Assembly: GCA_016208965.1 (NCBI GenBank)
Contig: JACQXB010000048.1
Location: 1-58,536 of the forward strand
Direction: 5' to 3'
DNA from: Nitrospirota bacterium
Lineage (GTDB): Bacteria > Nitrospirota > Thermodesulfovibrionia > UBA6902 > DSMQ01
Length of the DNA: 58,536 bases
Under the pieces are notes generated by a model, which ran no database searches, had not been told where the DNA came from, and saw only the letters and a list, made by a program, of their open reading frames with translations. Numbering within the stretch: the stretch's first letter is position 1; each line of letters begins with the position of its first letter. Below are positions 27,252-35,696 of the stretch, piece after piece. The translations under genes and the position numbers were made by a program.

Positions 27252-28361
27252 TTACCTGAAGAGTTTTAAGACTGTCTCTGCAATAAACTTAACCTTTTCT
27301 AATTCAAGTTCAGGGTATATCGGAAGTGATAAGGCTTCTCTTGCGGCAGACTCTGCCTCAGGGAAGTCATTTTCTTTATGCCCAAGGTATTTAAACGCAG
27401 GCTGAAGGTGAAGCGCCAGGGGGTAGTAAATAACAGAGGATATATTATTTTCTTTGAGGATATTCTGTATTTCTGCCCTTCTTGGAGACCTGATCGTGTA
27501 CTGGTGATAGACATGTATCCTACCAGGAAATTCAGGGGGACACTTTACTACTTTCCCAAGCATTGAGGTATAAAGCCTTGCGATCTCACGTCTCTTTTGA
27601 TTGTATGAATCTATATGCCTTAATTTTATTCTTAATATCCCTGCTTGAATCTCATCAAGCCTGCTATTGTAACCTACAGAGTTGTGCTGATAAGGTGCGA
27701 AGGTGCTATGATTTCTTAGGAGTTTAACCTTCTCATATATTTCATGATTATTTGTTATAATCATGCCACCATCTCCATGGGCACCAAGGTTTTTACTCGG
27801 ATAAAAACTAAAACACCCTACATCTCCGATACTTCCAACCTTGGCACCTTTATACTCTGCTCCAAATGCCTGGGCACAATCCTCCACAACCTTTAGATTA
27901 TGTCTCCTTGCTATATCTAATATAGCCTCCATATTTGCAGGCTGTCCAAAAAGATGGACAGGGATAATTGCCTTTGTCTTTGTCGTTATTTTTTTCTCAA
28001 TCTGGGAAGGGGCGATGTTTAAAGTGTCTCTATCTATGTCAACAAAAACAGGTTTTGCACCAACATAGACAATTGCTTCCGTAGTGGCAATAAAGGTAAA
28101 AGGTGTTGTTATTACTTCATCCCCTTCTTTTATACCGAGTGCCCTCAGTGAAAGGTGCAAGGCATCAGTGCATGAGGCAAGACCGAGGGCGTATTTAACA
28201 CCATGATACCGTGCTATCTCTTTTTCAAATTCCTCAACATTTGGTCCGAGGATAAAATGTCCACTTTCCATGATTTCTTTCAGGGTCTTCTCTATTTCAT
28301 TCCTTAGTGACGTGTACTGCGCCCTCAGGTCAACCATTGGTATTATGGTGTTCTCTTTCAT
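27252..28361 (-). CDS. gnnB: DegT/DnrJ/EryC1/StrS aminotransferase, GnnB-like
   Basis: A PLP-dependent sugar aminotransferase (369 residues). Lys190 in SFYPSKNLGAHGDGG is the Schiff-base lysine, and LASCTDALHLSLRALGI and VVEDCAQAFGAEYKG are typical. Its location beside a Gfo/Idh/MocA oxidoreductase and directly downstream of lpxA-lpxI points to GnnB, which aminates UDP-3-keto-GlcNAc to UDP-GlcNAc3N for amide-linked lipid A. That assignment rests on family plus context. The start overlaps the gnnA stop by 1 base. It is the last gene of the envelope operon. Confidence 0.82.
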   Translation of the reverse strand: MKENTIIPMVDLRAQYTSLRNEIEKTLKEIMESGHFILGPNVEEFEKEIARYHGVKYALGLASCTDALHLSLRALGIKEGDEVITTPFTFIATTEAIVYVGAKPVFVDIDRDTLNIAPSQIEKKITTKTKAIIPVHLFGQPANMEAILDIARRHNLKVVEDCAQAFGAEYKGAKVGSIGDVGCFSFYPSKNLGAHGDGGMIITNNHEIYEKVKLLRNHSTFAPYQHNSVGYNSRLDEIQAGILRIKLRHIDSYNQKRREIARLYTSMLGKVVKCPPEFPGRIHVYHQYTIRSPRRAEIQNILKENNISSVIYYPLALHLQPAFKYLGHKENDFPEAESAAREALSLPIYPELELEKVKFIAETVLKLFR

Positions 28362-29311
28362 TACATTCTATTCCTTATCTCTTCTGATATCCTTAATGCC
28401 ACCTTTAGCGCCTCTTTGCCTTCAAGCCCGGATACCACAGGTTTAGTCCTGTTTCTTACGCAGTCAATAAATGAAATTAATTGCTCTTTCAATGGTTCTT
28501 CCTCCCGCGGCTTTTTAATCTCTTTTTTAACTTTATTATTAACCTTCCTATAACACAGGACTTCCTGTGTCTGATAATCTAAGCTTAGATAGGAATTGTG
28601 CTGAAATACCTTAAGCTGTCTTAATTTCTGAGAAGATACTCTACTTGCTGCAACTTCTGCAATACACCCGTTTTTGAATTCTATCCATGCATGGGATATA
28701 TCAATGTTATCTGTTAAAACCCTTGCCCCTGTTGCCCTTAGATCTGATATTTCCGAATGGACGAGGCTGAGTATTATATCAATATCATGTATCATAAGGT
28801 CAAGGGTTACATCCACATCAGTGCCCCGTCTGAGAAAGGGCGATAGCCTCTGTGATTCAATAAACCTTGGTTTTTCAACCATACTGCTTATCAAGGATAC
28901 ACCTGCATTAAACCTCTCAAGATGTCCAACCTGAAGGATCTTCCCCTTTTTTTGAGCCTCTGAGATAAGTTTATCGGCTTCTTTTATATCCGATGTCATT
29001 GGCTTTTCAATTAGCACATCCTTATCATTTTTTAAGAAATCCACTCCAATCTTATAGTGCATTGTCGTTGGGACAGCGATACTTACTGCATCAACATCCT
29101 CCATCATCTGGAGATAATTATTGTATGCTCTACAATTATATCTTGATGCAACCTCCTGAGCCCTTGATGAATCAGTATCTGCAACGCTCACGAGCCTCAC
29201 CCCTTTAAGTCCCCCATATATCCTCGCATGCTGGCTCCCTATAGAGCCGACTCCTACTACGCCAACTTTAATCATTTCTTTTATCAAACGGGCTTCTTCC
29301 CTTAACCCCAT
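28361..29311 (-). CDS. gnnA: Gfo/Idh/MocA oxidoreductase, GnnA-like UDP-GlcNAc 3-dehydrogenase
   Basis: An NAD(P)-binding Rossmann domain (VGVVGVGSIGSQHARIY) is followed by the family signature EKPMT and the VGHLERFN strand. It has about 300-316 residues. Paired with a DegT aminotransferase and lpxA, it probably oxidises the 3-OH of UDP-GlcNAc. The start is uncertain. The first ATG (29311) overlaps lpxI by 10 bases, but MIKVGVVG at 29275 matches the usual family start; neither has a strong ribosome site. A role in another sugar pathway cannot be excluded. Confidence 0.82.
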   Translation of the reverse strand: MGLREEARLIKEMIKVGVVGVGSIGSQHARIYGGLKGVRLVSVADTDSSRAQEVASRYNCRAYNNYLQMMEDVDAVSIAVPTTMHYKIGVDFLKNDKDVLIEKPMTSDIKEADKLISEAQKKGKILQVGHLERFNAGVSLISSMVEKPRFIESQRLSPFLRRGTDVDVTLDLMIHDIDIILSLVHSEISDLRATGARVLTDNIDISHAWIEFKNGCIAEVAASRVSSQKLRQLKVFQHNSYLSLDYQTQEVLCYRKVNNKVKKEIKKPREEEPLKEQLISFIDCVRNRTKPVVSGLEGKEALKVALRISEEIRNRM

Positions 29312-30150
29312 TTTAAATTTAGAAATTTCTCATTACTTATCCCCACAACCACTATCCCTGCCTTATCCGCCTCTTTTATAAATTCCTCTCTATCAATAAT
29401 TATGTTTTTTTCAGCCTCTAAGGCAAGAACGTTTGCGTGAGCCTTTTTCATTACATGAAGCGTATTAATTCCAACTGCCGGCACATCAAAACGGAAATCC
29501 TGCTGTGGCTTGCTGACCTTTATAACTACCGCTCCCTCTCCTGCCAGGGGTCCACCTCTTAATATTGCCTCATCTGTGCCCTCTATTGCCTCAACCGCCA
29601 TTACAGCACTGTCCTTTATAACTATAGTCTGCCCTATATCAAGCCTTCCAATCTCTTTTGCAATATTCCACCCAAACTCTATGTCCTTCCACTGAGCCTT
29701 TGATGGTTTCTTTTTTGTTAGCTCTCCTTTTTGGGTCAAAAGATCTTTTGCGAATGTAATGGTTTTCAGTAATCTCATGCCTTCTTTCTCAAGTTCCCGC
29801 GTTATTCCGAGCATGATAGAGTCATCAGAGCGGTCTTTCAGTGATAGCAGAAGCTTTACAGCCCTCAGGTCAGGTCTGATACTGTTTCTATTCTTATAGA
29901 GAAGGCCTTTCGGAACTTTACCAGCCATTACAACTTCCTTCACAGAAAATTTCTTCAGGAGCTTTATTAATTCACCAAACCTGCCTACATTTACTTCATA
30001 AAAATCATCGGTGAAATGTTTAAGGTTACGATCGGCGAGGGGGTTAAGGGCAATACCCATAACCCTGTAACCCATTTTTTTTGCTTCAGAGGCAAGGGCT
30101 TTAGGCAGGTCTCCTGTCCCGGCAATAAGCCCCAGGGTATTTAACGACAT
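29302..30150 (-). CDS. lpxI: UDP-2,3-diacylglucosamine pyrophosphatase LpxI
   Basis: LpxI (formerly DUF1009) hydrolyses UDP-2,3-diacylglucosamine to lipid X at the inner membrane, replacing LpxH in many bacteria. GLIAGTGDLPKALASEAKKMG, MAGKVPKGLLYK, GLAVEAIEGTDEAILRGG-type residues (VMAVEAIEGTDEAILRGG) and the C-terminal FDVPAVGINTLHVM are diagnostic. At 282 residues it is standard. It overlaps lpxA and gnnA by about 10 bases on each side, so the operon is tightly packed. Confidence 0.95.
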   Translation of the reverse strand: MSLNTLGLIAGTGDLPKALASEAKKMGYRVMGIALNPLADRNLKHFTDDFYEVNVGRFGELIKLLKKFSVKEVVMAGKVPKGLLYKNRNSIRPDLRAVKLLLSLKDRSDDSIMLGITRELEKEGMRLLKTITFAKDLLTQKGELTKKKPSKAQWKDIEFGWNIAKEIGRLDIGQTIVIKDSAVMAVEAIEGTDEAILRGGPLAGEGAVVIKVSKPQQDFRFDVPAVGINTLHVMKKAHANVLALEAEKNIIIDREEFIKEADKAGIVVVGISNEKFLNLKWG

Positions 30151-30923
30151 ATTCCCCTTTTATTGTGGTCTTCTAAGAATTCAAGCAGGTATTTTAATTC
30201 TTTTGAGACCTTGAGCTCATGTCGCACTATATCTATTGCCTCTTTTAAGGTAAGATTGCTACGGAATAGTATTTTATAGGCTTCTTTAAGGTCTTTAATA
30301 ACTGACTTATTAAAGCCATACCTCTTGAGCCCTATGATATTCAGCCCATAGAGTTGAGCCCTGTTGCCGTTAGCAATTGTGTACGGGGGGACGTCCTGTG
30401 CAACTCCGCTGAGTCCGCCTATCATGGAATAAGCGCCTATCCTTAAAAACTGATGAACCGCAGCAAGCCCACCAATAACCACATAGTCCCCGACTGTGAC
30501 ATGCCCTGCGAGTGTTGCTACATTTGCCATTGTAACAAAATTTCCGACCTTACAATCATGGGCAATATGAGCATACGCCATTAAGAAATTATTATCCCCT
30601 ATAGATGTTACCTCATCTCCTCCAACAGAGGCACGATGAATTGTCACATATTCCCTAATTATATTATTGTTGCCGAGCTTAACCATTGTCTTTTCGCCTT
30701 TATACTTTATATCCTGCGGAGGAAACCCTATGGTTGCGAATGAATATATAGTGCAGTTTTCTCCCACCTCTGTATTCTCAATAACAACATGGGAGATTAA
30801 AGAGGTATTCTTACCGATTTTTACATCTTTACCAACTATGCAGTAAGGACCAATGGTTACGCCTTCTGCAATCTTTACATCCGCTGAAACTATTGCTGTG
30901 TTATGAATCTTTGGTTTTGCCAT
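30141..30923 (-). CDS. lpxA: UDP-GlcNAc (or UDP-GlcNAc3N) O/N-acyltransferase LpxA
   Basis: First committed step of lipid A: acyl transfer from hydroxyacyl-ACP to position 3. Left-handed beta-helix hexapeptides run through residues 1-190; the catalytic His is in AHIAHDCKVGN, and AVHQFLRIG and SGVAQDVPPYTIANGN are conserved. The glycine matching E. coli Gly173 (second G in MIGGLSG), which sets the long acyl ruler, is retained. The gnnAB-like genes downstream suggest the acceptor is UDP-GlcNAc3N, giving an N-linked chain. It has 260 residues and starts 3 bases after fabZ. Confidence 0.96.
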   Translation of the reverse strand: MAKPKIHNTAIVSADVKIAEGVTIGPYCIVGKDVKIGKNTSLISHVVIENTEVGENCTIYSFATIGFPPQDIKYKGEKTMVKLGNNNIIREYVTIHRASVGGDEVTSIGDNNFLMAYAHIAHDCKVGNFVTMANVATLAGHVTVGDYVVIGGLAAVHQFLRIGAYSMIGGLSGVAQDVPPYTIANGNRAQLYGLNIIGLKRYGFNKSVIKDLKEAYKILFRSNLTLKEAIDIVRHELKVSKELKYLLEFLEDHNKRGICR

Positions 30924-30926
30924 CTC

Positions 30927-31358
30927 TTATAATTCCCTCTCTGAGACCATTGCAGTAAACTCCGCCTCAGACACAAGCTTGCCATCAACAAATGCCCCAC
31001 CCGAGAGTCTCCATATATTGTTTCTGACCTGTATAACTTTTATCTCAAACCTGAGCTGGTCTCCGGGGAAAACCGGCTTTCTGAATTTAGCCTTCTCGAT
31101 GCTCATAAAATACACAGAATTCCCCTCTGCCCCCGAGCGAAACGCCAGCACACCTGCTACCTGAGCCATTGCCTCAATGATTAAAACCCCGGGCATAATG
31201 GGGAAATTCGGGAAATGACCCTGAAAGAAAGGTTCATTGATTGTCACGTTTTTAATTCCGACAGCCTTCACGCCAGGCTCTAATTCTATAATCTTGTCTA
31301 TCAGGAGAAAAGGATATCTATGGGGCAGAATCTTTTGGATTTCACGAGTACTCATCAT
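30927..31358 (-). CDS. fabZ: 3-hydroxyacyl-ACP dehydratase FabZ
   Basis: FabZ removes water from 3-hydroxyacyl-ACP in fatty acid synthesis and competes with LpxA/LpxD for that substrate, which explains the common lpxD-fabZ-lpxA order. LPHRYPFLLIDKI contains the catalytic His; FFQGHFPNFPIMPGVLIIEAMAQ holds the catalytic Glu. At 143 residues it is typical of the hot-dog fold. Confidence 0.97.
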   Translation of the reverse strand: MMSTREIQKILPHRYPFLLIDKIIELEPGVKAVGIKNVTINEPFFQGHFPNFPIMPGVLIIEAMAQVAGVLAFRSGAEGNSVYFMSIEKAKFRKPVFPGDQLRFEIKVIQVRNNIWRLSGGAFVDGKLVSEAEFTAMVSEREL

Positions 31359-31376
31359 TTGAACATCCCTCCCTTT

Positions 31377-32378
31377 TCACTTAATTTTTCTTTCAATATC
31401 CTGTAATCGCCTCATAACCTCGGGGAGTTTAGCATAAATACTCTGAGCCCTTAACCACTCTTTATGTGGGATTGCAGGACTCCCTGAAAATACCTCGCCA
31501 TCAGAGATATCATCTCCTATGCCAGACTGAGCGCCAACCATAACCTTATTCCCAATCCTTACATGGTCTCTCACTCCGACCTGCCCTCCGAGAATAACCA
31601 TGTCGCCAATCTTCACACTTCCACCAATGCCCACCTGTGCCACTATGAGGCAGTTTTTGCCTGTCTTTACATTATGGGCAATCTGAACGAGGTTATCTAT
31701 CTTCGTCCCACATCCTATTATTGTGTATCCCGCTGTTGCCCTGTCAATTGTCACATTTGCACCTATCTCCACATCATCTTCAATTATTACCCCTCCAACC
31801 TGTGGGATTTTATAATGTCTACCTTCTTTCTGAATATACCCAAAGCCATCCGAGCCAATTACTGTACCTGAATGCACTATTACCTTTTTGCCAATTTTTA
31901 CATTTTCTCTCACTGCTACATTTGGATAGATAATTGTGTCATCTCCAATCGTGACATCTTCTCCAATATACACACCCGGGGATATCACAACCCTGTCTCC
32001 TATTAAAACCCTATTGCTTATATAAGATAATGGATAAACCGTAACATCATTGCCAAAACTTACATCACTGCCAATAACCGCTTGAGCACTAATCTCCAAG
32101 GGCTTAAAAGGTTTTTTATAAAATACCTCCAGTGTCTTGGCAAAGGCAAGGTAAGGGTCATCAGAAATAAGCATGCTAATCGTAAGCCCTTTTATCTCCT
32201 CCTTGGCTATTACAGCAGAGGCTTTAGTGTCATAGAGATATTTTAAGTATTTTTTGTTAGCAAGGAAGGTTATATCCCATTCTTTTGCATCTTCTATATT
32301 GGATACCCCTCTGATTTCTATTTCAGGATTGCCTATTATCTTCCCGCCTATTATATCTGATAACTCTTTAAGCTTCAT
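31377..32378 (-). CDS. lpxD: UDP-3-O-(3-hydroxyacyl)glucosamine N-acyltransferase LpxD
   Basis: Third enzyme of lipid A synthesis. An N-terminal uridine-binding domain (about 1-100) precedes a hexapeptide beta-helix (IGSDVSFGNDVTVYP, RVLIGDRVVISPGVYIG, NVKIGKKVIVHSGTVIGSDGFG). The catalytic His is in LVQIAHNVKTGKN, and GGSVKIGDMVILGGQVGVRDH follows. It has 333 residues. The start overlaps the ompH stop by one base. Confidence 0.97.
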   Translation of the reverse strand: MKLKELSDIIGGKIIGNPEIEIRGVSNIEDAKEWDITFLANKKYLKYLYDTKASAVIAKEEIKGLTISMLISDDPYLAFAKTLEVFYKKPFKPLEISAQAVIGSDVSFGNDVTVYPLSYISNRVLIGDRVVISPGVYIGEDVTIGDDTIIYPNVAVRENVKIGKKVIVHSGTVIGSDGFGYIQKEGRHYKIPQVGGVIIEDDVEIGANVTIDRATAGYTIIGCGTKIDNLVQIAHNVKTGKNCLIVAQVGIGGSVKIGDMVILGGQVGVRDHVRIGNKVMVGAQSGIGDDISDGEVFSGSPAIPHKEWLRAQSIYAKLPEVMRRLQDIERKIK

Positions 32379-32908
32379 TAGTTAGTTTTTGTTTTGGTGG
32401 TTTCGTTATATTTCGTTATCACCTTTTCAGTTATATTAAGTCTCTGCGGGGCATAAAGCATTCCGCTTTCGGATTCCTCAAAAATAACTGTGTAGTTTTC
32501 TTCTTCACCGATTTTATTGATAACAGCCTTCAGGTCTTTTAATATCTCCTGTGAAAGCTCTGCTTCTTTCTTTTTTAATTCCTTCTGCGAGTCCTTTACC
32601 AGCCTCTGGTAATCACTCACAAGCTTATCCCTTTTTTCTTCTTTCTCTTTTTTTGCCTCCGTGGTAAGAGCTGAAGCCTGTTTTTCTATCTCTTCCTGTA
32701 ATTTTTCTATCTCCTTTCCCGTTTTATCAATAGCAGACTGTTTTGTCTTCATCATCTCATCAAATATCTTTTTTGCCTCTGTTCCACGAGAAGATTCAAT
32801 GAATGCCTTTTGAAGGTCCACATAACCTAACTTTATCTCTCCAGCCCCAACGTAAGAACTCAATGCGAAAACAGCAAGAATAATTGTGATGATGGAAAGT
32901 TTTTTCAT
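32378..32908 (-). CDS. OmpH/Skp-family periplasmic chaperone
   Basis: A 176-residue protein with an N-terminal signal peptide (IITIILAVFALSSYVGAG). The mature start EIKLGYVDLQKAFIES is the family signature, followed by about 90 residues of charged coiled coil rich in Lys, Glu and Gln. The tentacle-like helices hold unfolded outer-membrane proteins for BamA. It lies between bamA and lpxD, the standard position for skp. Confidence 0.93.
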   Translation of the reverse strand: MKKLSIITIILAVFALSSYVGAGEIKLGYVDLQKAFIESSRGTEAKKIFDEMMKTKQSAIDKTGKEIEKLQEEIEKQASALTTEAKKEKEEKRDKLVSDYQRLVKDSQKELKKKEAELSQEILKDLKAVINKIGEEENYTVIFEESESGMLYAPQRLNITEKVITKYNETTKTKTN

Positions 32909-32930
32909 ATATCCTCCTTAAAGTTAAACT

Positions 32931-33050
32931 CTAAATCCTAAGCACTAAATTCTAAACAAATTCTAACGACCGAAATTCTAAATCCCAAACTGTTTGGAAC
33001 ATTAGAAAATTTGGAATTTAGATATTGTTTAGGATTTAGGATTTAGGATT
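32931..33050. repeat. Heptad-periodic inverted spacer between bamA and ompH
   Basis: The left arm is CTAAATC CTAAGCA CTAAATT CTAAACA, then CTAACGA and CTAAATC. The right arm ends with three exact TTTAGGA units at 33028-33048. The arms are complementary. It interrupts an operon that is otherwise tightly packed, so it may set an internal processing or attenuation point. Confidence 0.85.
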
Positions 33051-33053
33051 TCT

Positions 33054-35357
33054 CTAAAAGAGTCCTCCAAATGTAAATTCAAGTTTAGTTCCTGCCTCAT
33101 TATATTTTGGTGACAGGTTAAATCCCCACTCAAGCCTTATAGGACCAATAGGAGACATCCACCTGAACCCAAAACCAGCGGTTCTCCTCAGTTCTGCTAT
33201 AGAAAGATTTTCGGTATTGTCAAAAGCCCTTCCTGCATCAAGAAACAAAACCCCTTTTAGCTTTATGTCTTTCTCTATAGGGAATATGTATTCGGCATTA
33301 AATATTAATTCCTTATTACCGCCTATTTTTTCATCCTCTGCATTTCTTGGGCCACCTTCTCCAAACCCAAGACCTCTTACAGTGTTTATCCCTCCCACAT
33401 AAAACCTCTCATATAGTGGGATCTCTTTGCCTGCAAAACCTGTGGCATAGCCAAACCGCCCCCTTAAGCCAAAGGTTGTATTCCATATCGCGGGGAGATA
33501 CCAGCTTGAGTCAACTACCCCTTTCACAAAGTAATTGTCTCCCCCTAGCCCTGCAAAAGTCGTATAAATGGCATGCCTTGAGCCTGTTGTAGGGTCTAAA
33601 TAATTATCCCTCGTATCCTTCCATATTGAAGGGCTTATACTGCTTGTTGTCTTCTTACCTACCTGCTCTTTTATAAGTGATGAGGCTGTCGCGGACACAT
33701 TAGAGATTTCCACCTGCTCAAAGTTATATATAACATTAGCGCCAACATACTCTGTTATTTCTTTGCCAAAGCCTATTGAAGCGCCTGAAGAGTCTTTATC
33801 ATAATCAGGATATTGAAATACCTCATTATAAATACTGAAGGATGCGGAAATGGGTTTATCCATGAACCACGGATCCCTCAGTGTAAGGGTATAGTTTTTC
33901 CTCCGTGAACTAAAGTCTGCCCTGAACTTTAGATATAAACCCTTTCCAAAGAGATTTGCCTGCTGGATCTCGCCCATTACCATAAACTTATCCACAGAAC
34001 TATATCCTCCACCAATACTTAACATGCCTGTCAGTTTTTCCTTGACCCTTACATTAACATCAATGAGTTTCTCATCTATGTGAGGCTCTGGGGTAAGATC
34101 TACAGACTCAAAATAATTTAGATTTGCTATCCTTTGGTAACTCCTTTTGAGGAGTTTCTTGTTAAATATATCTCCCTCGTCAAGCCTCATCTCTCGCCTG
34201 ATTACCTTATCACGGGTCTTTGTATTGCCAGTGATTTCTATCCTCCCAATCCTGAACATATCTCCTTCTGTAATGGATAATGTAATATTTGCGAGCTTCT
34301 TTTCTGTATCAGTATCTATTATTGGATTAATATCTGCTCTTGCGTAACCCCTTTCCATGTAAAGGTCTATGATTTTATCAATGCTATTCCCTAACTCTGC
34401 CCTGCTGAAGACCTTGCCTTTGGTAGTCTCAATTTGTTTATATAATTCAGAGCTACTGAAAATAGTGTTCCCTGTGATTTTTACTTCTCCTACCCTGTAT
34501 TGCTCGCCTTCTGATATAGATGTTTTTATATAGAGTTTTGTCTTGTCAGGGCTTAATGTAACCTCAGGCTCTGAAACCACAACATATATATATCCACGGC
34601 TATGATAAAGCTCTCTGATCCTTTCAATGTCTGCTTTCATTTCCTCTCTTTTATAGATACCTGAGCCTGTTATAAAAGAGAAAAGCCATCTCTCTTTTGT
34701 CTTTATGGCTTTTTTGATCTCCTTTGTTGCTATTGCCTTATTCCCTTCTACCGCGATCTCCTTAATTACTACCTTTGGTCCTTCTTCTATCTGAAAGGTA
34801 ATCGCCGCTGCGCTCTCGGAAACCTCTCTCAGTACAGGTATAACATTCACATGCCAATACCCCTCTGAATGGTAGAAAGAAATGAGCTTCTCGGCATTAT
34901 CTGTTATAAGGGATGGGTTTGCTATTGCCCCGGGTGTTAACATGAGCTTCTCTTTGAGTTCGTCTGTGTCTATCTTTTTATTCCCCTGGAAGTCTACACT
35001 TGTTATCGTGGGCTTCTCTTTGAGGATAAATATTAATTTAATCCCGCCTTCAAATAGTTCAACATCAACCCTCACATCATCAAAGTATCCTGTGCCGTAT
35101 AATGCCTTAATATCTTTTTGCAGAATTTCATAAACAAAAGGCTCTTTAACATTACTGCGAATTTTTTCCAGTATTGTCTCTTCTTCAATTTTTTTGTTTC
35201 CCTTAATTTCTATGGAAGTGACAAGCGGGGTATCTCGTAGAGTCGAGTCTCCAACCTGAGCTAAAACAGCAGGGACGAAAAATAACAGAAAAATTATTGT
35301 GACATTAATCAACCACAGAGAAAACATACCTTTTTTGATAGCCCCTCCCTTAAGCAT
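33054..35357 (-). CDS. bamA: Outer-membrane protein assembly factor BamA
   Basis: The core of the beta-barrel assembly machine. After a signal peptide (WLINVTIIFLLFFVPAVLAQ) come five POTRA domains (about residues 40-400) and a C-terminal barrel with GGYSSVDKF, the RGRFGYATGF strand and the loop-6-like VRGLGFGEGGPRN motif. The last residue is Phe. A longer open frame reaches 35447, but I place the start at 35357 because AAAGGA lies 5-6 bases upstream of that ATG and the longer version would carry 30 residues before the signal peptide. It leads the envelope operon. Confidence 0.96.
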   Translation of the reverse strand: MLKGGAIKKGMFSLWLINVTIIFLLFFVPAVLAQVGDSTLRDTPLVTSIEIKGNKKIEEETILEKIRSNVKEPFVYEILQKDIKALYGTGYFDDVRVDVELFEGGIKLIFILKEKPTITSVDFQGNKKIDTDELKEKLMLTPGAIANPSLITDNAEKLISFYHSEGYWHVNVIPVLREVSESAAAITFQIEEGPKVVIKEIAVEGNKAIATKEIKKAIKTKERWLFSFITGSGIYKREEMKADIERIRELYHSRGYIYVVVSEPEVTLSPDKTKLYIKTSISEGEQYRVGEVKITGNTIFSSSELYKQIETTKGKVFSRAELGNSIDKIIDLYMERGYARADINPIIDTDTEKKLANITLSITEGDMFRIGRIEITGNTKTRDKVIRREMRLDEGDIFNKKLLKRSYQRIANLNYFESVDLTPEPHIDEKLIDVNVRVKEKLTGMLSIGGGYSSVDKFMVMGEIQQANLFGKGLYLKFRADFSSRRKNYTLTLRDPWFMDKPISASFSIYNEVFQYPDYDKDSSGASIGFGKEITEYVGANVIYNFEQVEISNVSATASSLIKEQVGKKTTSSISPSIWKDTRDNYLDPTTGSRHAIYTTFAGLGGDNYFVKGVVDSSWYLPAIWNTTFGLRGRFGYATGFAGKEIPLYERFYVGGINTVRGLGFGEGGPRNAEDEKIGGNKELIFNAEYIFPIEKDIKLKGVLFLDAGRAFDNTENLSIAELRRTAGFGFRWMSPIGPIRLEWGFNLSPKYNEAGTKLEFTFGGLF

Positions 35358-35432
35358 AAGAGTCCTTTTAGCTCTAAAAATTAAAGGGTAGTATAGCACT
35401 AAATATTTTTTAAATCCATACGCATGACGAAT

Positions 35433-35675
35433 CCGAAAAATAGACATAGAAAGTTGTCATTGCGAGCAGGTCCCTCGCTTGTCATTGCGAGGCGAAGCCG
35501 AAGCAAACTGACACAAAGTGTCATTCTGAGCGTAGCGAAGAATCTCTTTTGAGATTGCCACGTCCCGAAATGTCGGGACTCGCAACGACCTTTCAGGTCG
35601 GATTGCCACGCACCCTTCGGGTGCTCGCAATGACAGGATTGTTAAGGACTTAGCTTTTCTATCTCTATTTTTCGG
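35433..35675. mobile_element. MITE-like element, copy 1 (243 bp)
   Basis: The ends are near-perfect inverted repeats beginning CCGAAAAATAGA and continuing into ATAGAAA. The interior is made of CATTGCGAG hairpins. About 75 bp at its right end match the left end of the 55,508 copy with a single visible mismatch, in inverted orientation. The flanks ACGAAT and ACGGAT may be a decayed target duplication. No transposase is encoded. It lies in the spacer upstream of bamA; the bamA promoter region may be affected. Confidence 0.8.
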
Positions 35676-35696
35676 ACGGATTAAGCTTCTTTAAAA

